64,000 nt of DNA, taken from Pisolithus tinctorius. Taxonomy: Eukaryota > Basidiomycota > Agaricomycetes > Boletales > Pisolithaceae. The stretch is from assembly GCA_024663395.1 (NCBI GenBank), contig JANFAH010000008.1:620001-684000 (forward strand), given 5' to 3'. The notes under the pieces were generated by a model. The model did not search any database. It saw only the letters and a program-made list of their open reading frames with translations, and had not been told where the DNA came from. This document shows, one piece after another, positions 47,401 to 56,400 of the stretch; position 1 is the first letter of the stretch; each line of letters starts with the position of its first letter. The translations under genes were made by a program, and so were the position numbers.

Positions 47401-48209
47401 CGGTGCGGAGGGAGTTCAGTAGCCTTTGCTTTACTAAAGACATCAGCGAACTCATGGTAGTCGGAGGGCACCGCAGAGAGATCAGGAGGTGCGGAGGGCA
47501 TCGAAGAGGCTCGGAGTTTCATATCTTCGGGGCGGAGGTGCAAGCGGAACTGTGCGGAGCCAGGAAGGGCACATGCACGGACAAAGGCTGCAGCTCCGAT
47601 GAGAGAGATATGTGGAGCAGTGCGTGGCAAGCCAGCTGTCGGAGTAGGCAGCGGAGCTGATGTCGGAGGAGCGGACGGAGCGGAGGGTGTCGGTACTGAA
47701 GCGGAAGTCGCAACAGAAGGTGACGGAGGCGCCAAGGGCGTCGGCATTCTTTGTATCGATGGTCGGAACGAGATACTGCTCAATACCCAGTCAATCGACG
47801 GATTGTAGCGGGTGAGCCAGTTGTGTCCCAAGACCAATGAACAGGCGGAATCCAACGGAGTTACATAACAGGAAACAGATGTGACATCGCCAGAGGCAAA
47901 GTGGACAGAGAAATCTACTACTTGGGAAATGGTGGTATTACTAGTACCATCAAACAGTCGGAGAGGAATAGGCGGAGAGACATTTTTTGTTGGGATTTTA
48001 TACTTTTTAACTAAAGAGGGGTCGACAAAACAGTGCGAAGAGCCTGAGTCGACCAGAGCGGGGAAAGTATCTATGGAGAAATCAGGAAGAGAAATAATCG
48101 GAAGAAGAGAATTAGGGTCGGAAAGAGCGGATGCGTTGAGGTGGACTTCTGCACGGATGGGATCAACGCTTCCTCCAGGACGTACAGGCTCCCTGGAGGA
48201 GCAGGTTAA
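44481..48209 (-). CDS. Ty3-C Pol polyprotein, reached by -1 frameshift
   Basis: The frame is open from the slippery site (48209) to 44481, 1242 residues; the first in-frame Met is at 47855. Domains by residue from 48209: protease with [11 protein letters not shown] near 53-64 and [15 protein letters not shown] near 127-141; reverse transcriptase with [20 protein letters not shown] and catalytic [11 protein letters not shown] near 434-444; RNase H with [12 protein letters not shown] near 582-593; integrase zinc region (HDHPLAGH to CTTC) near 814-853; integrase core [17 protein letters not shown], GQTER with the DD35E spacing intact; chromodomain [18 protein letters not shown] near the C-terminus. 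All catalytic residues that I can check are present. Confidence 0.95.
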   Translation of the reverse strand, partial: [1242 protein letters not shown]

Positions 48210-48215
48210 TTTTTT
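48171..48215 (-). promoter_or_regulatory. Predicted -1 ribosomal frameshift signal, gag to pol
   Basis: On the minus strand the heptamer A AAA AAT (48215-48209) immediately precedes the gag stop TAA (48208-48206). An 8-nt spacer is followed by a perfect 9-bp stem, TCCTCCAGG (48200-48192) with CCTGGAGGA (48179-48171), loop 12 nt. Shifting back by one base enters the pol frame exactly. This is the classical layout of a retroviral frameshift site; use in this fungus is inferred. Confidence 0.8.
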
Positions 48216-49495
48216 GACTCTGACCTCTCCGCAGGCAGAGCGGTCGGAGTGGCGGCTTTAGCAGCATGGGCCTTGGCAGCGCGGGAAGTCGACTTTGGGC
48301 AGTCCTTGGCGGAGTGACCAGGTTCACCACAGAAGAGGCACAGCCCACCAGTAAGGCGGCGGAGCCGCTCAGCTGCTGTGAGCTTGCCATCTTTTCCGAG
48401 GAGATGGTTGATGTCGGACTTTGGCGCTTCGGCCTTTTTAGAGTCGGACTTAGGGGCGGAGGATGATGCGGGGGGTTTCGGCTTTGAGTCGGAGGTGTGG
48501 AGCGGAGTTCTTTCGGCAGGAGGAGGCTTGGCGGAGTGGGAGACTTCTGACCTGCGCTCCCAGTAGCGTGCATCTACTGTCTGGGCCAACTCGCGGAGCG
48601 CATGAAGAGTAGCGGGCTTGCCGACACGGGACACTTCATCCTTGATGCGGTCAGGGAGACCTGAGTAGAAGCGGTGGCGGAGTGCGCCTTCGCCATAGTC
48701 CTTTACCTGAGAAGCCCAGCGGTTGAACTCCACCAAGTACTTCGCAATACGTGAAGAGTCCTTCATGGTAAGATTTTCCAGATGCTGGACGGCATCGGCA
48801 GCAGCATCATGAGGGCCGAAATTGGTTGTGAGCTCACGGAGGAACTCGCGGTGATCATCCATCCACAGTGGACGATTAAGGTAATCATCCGGATTGAGAA
48901 GGTCTGGTTCGAACCAGGCCAATGCCATGCCCTTAAGGTAGGACTGCGCATATGTGACCTTGGCTCGGTCGGAGCGGAATGCCCGAGGGCGGTCCTGGAA
49001 ATTGAGCTCACATTGGACCAGGAACTCACGGAGTTTTTTAGGGTCGGACCCATCAAAGGTGTCCGGCTCGCGGACTTTGGTTCGTGGAGCGGAGTCTCCG
49101 GAGCGCTGGTTGGAGCGGGCTAGGGCATGGATGGCCCGGGTCAGAGCAAGGACCGGGTCATCAAGGGGATCCCCGAGGTTGTCGGGACCATCCTCATCAT
49201 CAGGCCCATCACCAGGATGGTAGTCAGGATCGTTGGGGTCACCGTCGGGGTCGCCTGGTCCATCTCCGCCAGGGTGAATGACGATAGGAGGTGGCGGAGA
49301 GCGGAGGGCGGACTGCTGACGGATGGAGGGTGCAGCACGTGAGGCGCTGTCTGGAGCAGGGTCGGAGTTGGAGCGCCCCCTGGAGGAGAAGCTCCGGAAG
49401 GGCTCAACAACCGAAGGGAGATGTCGGGGGTTTGCCAAGGCTGTAGCAAGGGCCTCGGTAGCATCCCGTTGTCGGAGACGTGTCATGGGAGGCAT
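48206..49495 (-). CDS. Ty3-C Gag, 429 residues
   Basis: Structural protein of the virus-like particle. It begins MPPMTRLRQRDATEALATAL, has an acidic Pro/Gly/Asp linker near residues 75-110, the Ty3 capsid-type region (EPDTFDGSDPKKLREFLVQC, KGMALAWFEPDLL, LRHRFYSGLPDRIKDEV), and a zinc knuckle C-LF-C-GEPG-H-SAKD-C near 389-402. The ATG at 49495 lies 55 bases downstream of the 5' LTR. The stop overlaps the frameshift signal. A codon bias toward CTCCGC-type words is conspicuous. Confidence 0.93.
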   Translation of the reverse strand: MPPMTRLRQRDATEALATALANPRHLPSVVEPFRSFSSRGRSNSDPAPDSASRAAPSIRQQSALRSPPPPIVIHPGGDGPGDPDGDPNDPDYHPGDGPDDEDGPDNLGDPLDDPVLALTRAIHALARSNQRSGDSAPRTKVREPDTFDGSDPKKLREFLVQCELNFQDRPRAFRSDRAKVTYAQSYLKGMALAWFEPDLLNPDDYLNRPLWMDDHREFLRELTTNFGPHDAAADAVQHLENLTMKDSSRIAKYLVEFNRWASQVKDYGEGALRHRFYSGLPDRIKDEVSRVGKPATLHALRELAQTVDARYWERRSEVSHSAKPPPAERTPLHTSDSKPKPPASSSAPKSDSKKAEAPKSDINHLLGKDGKLTAAERLRRLTGGLCLFCGEPGHSAKDCPKSTSRAAKAHAAKAATPTALPAERSESKN

Positions 49496-49537
49496 AACGG
49501 ATGTGGTAGGGGAAGTGAGAGAGCTCGTACAAGTGAG

Positions 49538-49548
49538 AGTACGAATAT
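49538..49548 (-). promoter_or_regulatory. Ty3-C self-priming primer-binding site
   Basis: ATATTCGTACT on the minus strand starts two bases after the 5' LTR and is the exact 11-base complement of the predicted RNA 5' end AGTACGAATAT (49907-49897). Tf1 of fission yeast primes from its own first 11 nucleotides in this way. No match to a tRNA 3' end is seen here. Confidence 0.8.
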
Positions 49549-49550
49549 AC

Positions 49551-50396
49551 TGTCAAAGTCGGACAACACCCCTGGCTCCTTCTTAGGGCGGAGTTGGAGC
49601 GGGTTGGGCTGCGGAGTACAGCAGTCAAAGTCCGAAGCGAATCCGACCACTGGGTGGCGAGATATTCGACGAACAGTGAGCGGAGGGGTATGAAGGAAAG
49701 TCTCGGAGGCTGAGGTCGGAGTCGGAGTCGGAGGTCAGAGGTTGGAGGTCGGATGAGAGGGCGTTGGGTTCAGCTAGTGCGCTGCCCCCTTGCGCGAGCT
49801 CAGCCCTCGTATTTCAGAGGTGGAGCGGACTCAGAGGAAGTGGAGACGAAACTCCGGAGGGGACTGAGAGGGAGTCGAAGGTGGGGACTTTATTCGATAT
49901 TCGTACTGATTACATCGGAGTACTACGTGGCCTTATATACGATGTAGGCCAAGGGCAGTGCAGTACGGAATGTAAACCAATAAGTGTACAGTGGGTTAGA
50001 GTCCTTCCGACACAAGGGACAGAGGGTAGGGATGACGGGGACCTTAACTGAGACAAGGAAACTACTACAACAAGGAAGAGAGGGTAAATACCAAAGGAGC
50101 GGAAGAATGGAGAAAACCGACACGAGGGCGGAACCCTATCTAGAATGCAGGGCCGCAAGTCCGACAGCCCACGTGACCAACCTTAGGGCGGAGTTGAGCG
50201 GAGTTGGTCAGAACATGGACGGGGGACCTCGGAGAGGTGTGGAGATGTGTCGGGAGGGTCGGAGGAGCGCGGGAACACGTCGGAGGAGGGCGGAGAAGCG
50301 CGGGAACATGTCGGAAGAGGGCGGAGAAGCGTGGGAACATCCTGGAAGAGGGCGGAGTAGGTGTTAGGGGCTTACGCTGGTGTCATGGTCATGACA
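49551..50396 (-). repeat. Ty3-C 5' LTR with promoter
   Basis: 846 bases. TATATAA at 49939-49933 lies 32 bases upstream of the predicted RNA start at 49907, giving U3 of about 489 bases. Three perfect-length 31-bp tandem units (50267-50359, starting GCGCGGGAACA or GCGTGGGAACA) near the U3 edge look like an enhancer-type array. Confidence 0.93.
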
Positions 50397-50644
50397 TACA
50401 GCACATAAGCTGAGACCAAGGGAGGTAGATCCAACCCTGGACCAGCTTCCCCCTGTGTGCACTCCAACACCGGTTGGTTTCCCATGCTCCCAGCCTTGTT
50501 CCTGCACTCCTGGCCTTGAGTCCAGTCCTCCAGACTTAGCCCCTGTCTTCTGGCCTCAACTCTGGTCCAACCAGACTTGGCCCCTGTCTCCTGGCCTTGA
50601 CTTTGGCCACCCAGTCTTGAAGCCCAGTCACCCCATACTTGACA

Positions 50645-51894
50645 GTAAAGTAATGCACTCTGCGTAATTTGTGTACAACCTTGGATATGAGGGGAAGAGG
50701 GTAGTGATTTTTGATGGTGGCATCATTAAGCTTATGATAATCTTGGACTGGGCAGAGGGCTCCATCCTTTTTCTTGATAAAGAAGAAGGGGGATGTGATG
50801 GGGGACTTGGAAGGATGGATGCGTCCAGTATGGAGATGCTCTTCCAGGAATTTGTCCAGTTCTGCTTGTTCTGAACAACTTAGAGGGTAGATTTTGCTAT
50901 TGAATGGTTTGATGCTGGGCTTAAGTTCGATTGCATGGTCCCACTGATGATGTTCGGGCAAGTGATCAAACTCAGTTTTTTCGAACACCTGGGAGAAGTC
51001 ATCGAAATATTGGGAAGGCACCTTGGTTGATGCACTGCTTGGGTCCTCCGAATGAAGTGCTGTGACCCATAAGCGATCTCCCTCCTCTAAGGACTCCAAT
51101 GTTGATCATACAAAGTCAGTCTCTGGGTGTGGGATGTTGGGTTGGCAAGATGCGGGGCATTGGTTGAATGTGACCTTTCCCATACACCAGTCTACTGAAG
51201 GGTTATGTTGACAGAGCCAGTTGTATCCCACTATCACAGGTGATTTTCCAGTGTTGGTGACCGCAAAAGTGGCTACTTTGGAATGACCATCAACATGGAT
51301 GGAGAGGTCAACAGTGTGGCAAACAGGACCAGCATCATTTGATGAGCCATCAGCATTGTAAACAGGCATGGCTTGGAGGAGTGATTGAGTGTTAATCAGC
51401 TTAGCATGGACATATCCTTCATCAATGTAGCACCCACTAGCTCCACTATCTAGTAGTGCCTCAACATTGAATGACCATCTATCATCCAACATCTGGAGTG
51501 TTAAAGGGAGAAATATAGAGTTGCTGTTTATCCACCAAATCCATTGATGTGGTTTTTTAAGTTCCTGAAGGATAGAATATTTGGTAGAATCCTCCACTGA
51601 GTGCAGAAGTGTAAGAAGGGATTTATCAACCTCCCCTCGCCATTGCCTATGACACCAGTGGCGGACTGTATGCAGGGCTACTTCATTGGCATAACCAGCT
51701 TGAATGTGAGAGACTACCCAAGGAAGGGAATGATGGGTGTGTTTAATTGATGACACATCAGGCTCTTTGGCAGAAGACAGACTCGATTTAGGACAGTTGT
51801 ATGGTACATGCTTATCATTAGAGCCTATCATAGATGCCAATACAATAGCCCTCCAGTCGCTCCTGGACACAGGGCACTTCTGCATGTGATTCAC
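50645..51894 (-). pseudogene. Ty3-B protease and N-terminal reverse transcriptase
   Basis: Frame 51894-51106 holds the retroviral-type aspartic protease: VEALLDSGASGCYIDEGYV (active-site DSG) and VIVGYNWLCQHNPSVDW. A TGA-type break near 51104 separates it from 51099-50645, which holds QVFEKTEFDHLPEHHQWDHA, LEEHLHTGRIHPSKSPI, FFFIKKKDGALCPVQDY and PLPLISKVVHKLRRVHYFT. There the A solo LTR interrupts; the protein continues at 42936. Confidence 0.85.
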
Positions 51895-52644
51895 ATTATT
51901 ATTAAAATGCAGACACTACACTAGGGAAATGTTTAAGTGGGGTGGAAGGGAAGTTTATGCAACTGTTTGTTTTATGAGGTGATGCTGTTTACAAAGGCAA
52001 CACATAACTACTTGTTTCTGTAGGTTTTATGTTGGGTGGTAGATGTTGTATCCACTCAAAGGCATCAGTTAATGGATTATGGGGTGGGAGACACATACAC
52101 CAGTGAAGGACAGGAAACCATACAATGATGATTGTGTAGTGCATCAACACACATCACTCAAAGCAAGTTACTATGCAGAACCAAATTGTGATGACCAGCA
52201 ATAGCTCTAAGTTGCTTCAATGTCAAATACAGATACTGTTCAACAAGCTTGCAAACAGAGTCTGCACAACATACCAGCATGGAGCCTTCAAGGTCTGCTG
52301 ACCCAGCACCAAAATCATCATACACAGTAACACACAAATGCATATTCTCACCACAGGAACTCATAAGAGATTGCAGAACCATCACTGACTCCAGCAACGT
52401 CAATATACAAGTGGCACACGCCACTGTCCATGAGATGTGCACAATCTCCTATGTGCCTCCACATAGTCTGCTAGACGTGATGTACACCAACAAAATCCCC
52501 ATCGCGAATTGAGTTAACCCCAGAGTTCCCACCCCCGACACATGACTGGAGGTCAGCCCAACATGATTGACCCCAACAAAGAGTTTACAGACCTGGGCCT
52601 AACAGCATCCAGGAATAAGGTAGCATCACTTCCTACTGGCATTT
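51895..52644. other. Gag-pol gap of Ty3-B, no recognisable coding
   Basis: 750 bases between zinc knuckle and protease. Neither strand shows retroelement motifs; short frames on both strands are unconvincing. A further unrecognised insertion is possible. Confidence 0.4.
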
Positions 52645-53118
52645 TCAAAAACCTGACTGCTCATTCAGTTCTTTCATTTCTTCTTTCCCTTCCGTAGTTG
52701 CTTGGTTAATTGCATTAGTGACATCATGTTTGGTCACTTCATCCCAGGTAGTCCACAGAGTGTGGATATGTTCAACCTCAGTACGAGAGCAGTTATGAGC
52801 AATGTGGCCAGTTTGCCCACAGCGGTAGCATGTAATGCCTCTACCTCCTTGACGATGGCTGGTCCGGTCTATATCCATGGGCTCTCCCGCACCTAGAGTG
52901 GGACAAGTTGTAGTAGGGGCAGTTGCCTGATGGGCAGGAATGGCAGTAGCAGGGGACAGCATGGGATAAGGTTGAAATGGAAAGGTACAATTGCCTGAGG
53001 GGCGAGGGCCCCCAGCAGGGAAGGAGACATGGGCTGAGTTAGCACAAATGTCATGGTCAACACACCTGGCATAATCCTTCCACCCTTGCAGACTGTCCTC
53101 GAGGTCTCCCTTCTGTAT
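52645..53118 (-). pseudogene. Ty3-B Gag, C-terminal part with zinc knuckle
   Basis: It continues Gag after the copia insertion: KGDLEDSLQGWKDYARCVDH at once after the joint, then the zinc knuckle C-YR-C-GQTG-H-IAHN-C in 52962-52645 and an acidic tail ending NEQSGF. The codon phase across the insertion is preserved when one TGTAT is removed. Confidence 0.88.
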
Positions 53119-53457
53119 TGTTAGGAATAATGTGTGCGCGGTGGCTGACGTTGGAGTGATCAGGTATAAGCAAGGTTGTGCACGAGGGTGCTCGGTTTAG
53201 GACTCAGCGTGCTCAGGCAGGGATGCGGGTCGACGAGGTGACGTTCTCGTCTCATAGGGATTCTATCCCCTGCGGTAGCTACCTTATATCTACGTCGTAT
53301 ATTTGATATCTCGTCTGTTGGGGCGCGTCCACCCCTACTCCCGCCTTTGTATTTTTTGCTTTGTTTGTCCCCTTCTTGGGGTTATGACATATCTCCCGCG
53401 CTCTCTGTGCGTCATCGTTTCCTTATTTGGGTGTGACGGCGGATTGGTATTCCCACA
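53119..53457 (-). repeat. Copia 3' LTR
   Basis: 339 bases; TG..CA termini. On the minus strand it is preceded directly by the purine tract TTGAGGGGGAG (53468-53458), the plus-strand primer. It carries the derived T at 53408. Confidence 0.95.
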
Positions 53458-53464
53458 CTCCCCC

Positions 53465-56400
53465 TCAAGCCGGGGTCATACCCAAGGCTTCTCTGTTATG
53501 TTCGTGTTTCGGTCTGGTTAATGCTTTAGTGAAGATATCGGCCGTCATTTCGACCGTAGGGCAATATTTTAAGTCAATTGTTTCTCTCTTCGCGCAGTCG
53601 CGAATAAAATGGTTTTTAGTATCAAAGTGTTTTGATCTTTGGTGGTATTGCGCATTTTTCGCGATCGCTAGCGCTGATTGGTTATCGCCGTAGAGCGTTG
53701 TAGCCTCTAACTGCGGGCGATCTAGTTCACTCAGTAGGCTTCGTAGCCATATAATTTCGCGCGTTGCGTTCGCCATCGATATGTATTCGGCTTCTGCCGT
53801 GGAGAGGGCCACGTGATTCTGTTTCTTTGAGTACCACGTGATCGCACCCTGGTTGAAGGTGGATACGTATCCTGAGATTGATATCTGATCGTCGTCATTA
53901 GCGAAGTCGGCATCTGAATACATAATTAATTTATTATGTTCGGGATGAGCTGGATCGGCTTTATAGGTAATCCCATAGCCTTTAGTTCCTGCTAGATATC
54001 TTAGTATTCTTTTTGCTGCTGTCCAATGGGACAGGTCGGGATTTGCCGTAAAGGATGCGAGTCTGTTGACCGCATACGTTATGTCGGGCCTCGTGGCCAC
54101 TGATGCATACATTAGGTGCCCTATGAGTGTTGCGTAGTTGCCGCTAGGTACACCTTCGGCCTCGGTGTCACGTGGGCTTAGCCGCGTGCCCGGATCGAGT
54201 GGAGTTTTGACTGGGTTTGCGTCGGTCATTCCATATTTTTGTAGTAGTCCCTCGATATAGCGTGTCTGGCTGAGGGTAATTGTTCCATTGGTGCGTTTTC
54301 GTGTGATCTCAATCCCAACTAGTTTACTTGGGTCTCCGAGGTCTGTTACCTCGAACATATTTTGTAGTTGTGTTTTTAGCTTAGTCATAAGTTCGGCAGT
54401 ATTGGTGACGAGTACTAGGTCGTCTACCCATACCATAATAATCTCGATCGTAGTCGAGGTTTTTCTTATGTATACACACGGATCGGAGTGGAGTCGAGCG
54501 AAGCCGATGGTTTGTAACTGGCCATTCAGCTCTTCGTTCCACTCTCGTCCGGATTGTTTCAATCCGTATAATGTTTTAATTAATTTGCATAAGCGTCCGG
54601 TTTCGTCGTCGAAACCCTCGGGCTGTTCCATATATATTTCTTCTTTTAATTTACCATTTAAGTATGCGCCCTTTACATCCATTTGTTGGATTTCCCAGTT
54701 TTGGGCGTTGGCCAATGATAAGATAAGGCGTATTGTTTCTAGTCTAACGACTGGGGAATAGGTATCGTTGTAATCCATTCCCGGGACCTGGGAATACCCC
54801 CTGGCGACTAATCTTGCCTTGTATTTCTGGAGTACCCCGTCCCTGTCATATTTTCGGGTAAACACCCATTTATTTGATATGGGCTTACGCCCCTCTGGTG
54901 GATCTACTAATATCCATGTCCCTTTTTCTTGCAATTGTTGTAATTCGGCCTCTATGGCCTTTTGCCATTCCGGCCACTCAGGTGAGGCTTTAGCCTCTTG
55001 TAGTGTTTTGGGGTCGCCTTCCCCCAGTGTGCTTTCATTGAATGCTAAGTATACTCGTTCCGCTGACGAGAGTTCGCGATTCTCCGATGTTTGATCATCG
55101 TTTAGCAATTCGTCCAAATCGGGTAATGGATCGTTCAACACGTTGTAATCGTGTGACGTCCGGATCCTTTTGCTTCGCCTCATGGGCTCGTCAGGTGACT
55201 CTGTTTGTTTCCGTTTTGATTCCGCCTTATCGCTGACGGTCCTTTCTCCCTCGCCTCCAGTGTCTCCCCCTGCAAGCGGCAGGTCTCGAGGAGGCGGGTT
55301 GATTTCTGGATGGAATCGATAATTCCTCGAGGTACGTATTTGTCTTGTGTGTGCGTCGAAGTACTGAACAGTGCGCGGGCCATCTAGGAAGCCCACAAAT
55401 GGGTGCGCGTGTGATCTCGCATCCAGCTTGGAGATCGTTTGGTGCTTGTCGAGGATCCACACGCGTGTTCCGAACTCTTGCAAGTGTGATACGTCGGGCT
55501 CTTGCCCATACCATCCCTCATAGGGCGTTCTTTCATAGGTGCGTGTCCATGCGCGATTGCGCACATAAACTGCATGACTTATGGCTTCGCACCACAGGAA
55601 TTTCGGCATGTCTCTTGCCAGTAGCATCGCTCGTCCAAGCTCTACGACGGTGCGATTGAATCGCTCAGCTACGCCGTTCTGGGATGGCGAGTACGGTGCC
55701 GTAGGTTCTAACAGTATTCCTTTTTCTTTGCACCATGTTATCAGTGCGTTGTTGATGTATTCGGTCCCATTATCGCATCTGATTCGTTTAGGGAGTATGT
55801 CTTTCTGTCTTTCCAACATCTGCACGTATTCTTTCACGCGTTCTGTTGCTTCCCCCTTTTGTTTCATGTAGTACATCGTAGCGTACCTTGTTGCATCATC
55901 GATAAATGATATGTAGTATCGATCGCCGTGTATGGACGTCGTTCGTGCTGGTCCCCACACGTCTGTGTGAGTCAATTCTCCCGGTGCCGAGGATCGGTGT
56001 GCTGCCTCGGACGGGTGCGGTTCGCGTGTCTGCTTAGCAGCAGTGCACGCTTCGCAATTGAAATCGGGCGAGTTCGGATCGACTTCGAACCCTTTCACTA
56101 ACTTTTTATGGAACAGGCGGCGCAGTCCGCTTATCCCAATATGGCCAAAGCGTTTACGCCATGTTTTCCACGAGGTTGTTTCATCAGCGAGACTGGTTTG
56201 CTCGCTCCTCGTAGGTACTGTAAATTGTAGTTCGTATAAATGATTTTTCCGCTTCCCCAGTGCGATGACGTCCCCTGAGGAGTTGCGCAATTCGATCTGG
56301 CCTCCTCCACTGATGGAGCGACCACCTTGCGCGTCTAAGCGGCCAATTGAAAATAGATTGTTAGGCGATGACGGCACATGTAACACATCGCATAAATTAA

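Larger units (their letters stand above)
43591..50396 (-). mobile_element. Complete Ty3/gypsy chromovirus Ty3-C (Tf1/sushi-like), 6806 bp
   Basis: Two 846-bp LTRs differ at a single base. The perfect target duplication is TACAG (43586-43590 and 50397-50401). Internal order on the minus strand: self-primer site, gag, -1 frameshift, protease, reverse transcriptase, RNase H, integrase, chromodomain, polypurine tract. No inactivating mutation is visible, so it may be active or very recently inserted. CpG content is high, unlike its surroundings. Confidence 0.97.
42942..50644. mobile_element. Solo LTR-A inside Ty3-B, itself split by Ty3-C
   Basis: LTR-A pieces are 42942-43590 and 50402-50644, about 892 bp after removal of the 6806-bp Ty3-C and one 5-bp duplicate. 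It starts TGTCATATCC and ends CTTGACA. The outer flanks are GTAAA on both sides (42937-42941 and 50645-50649). This copy is strongly CpG-depleted relative to the copies at 1 and 36547. Confidence 0.93.
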
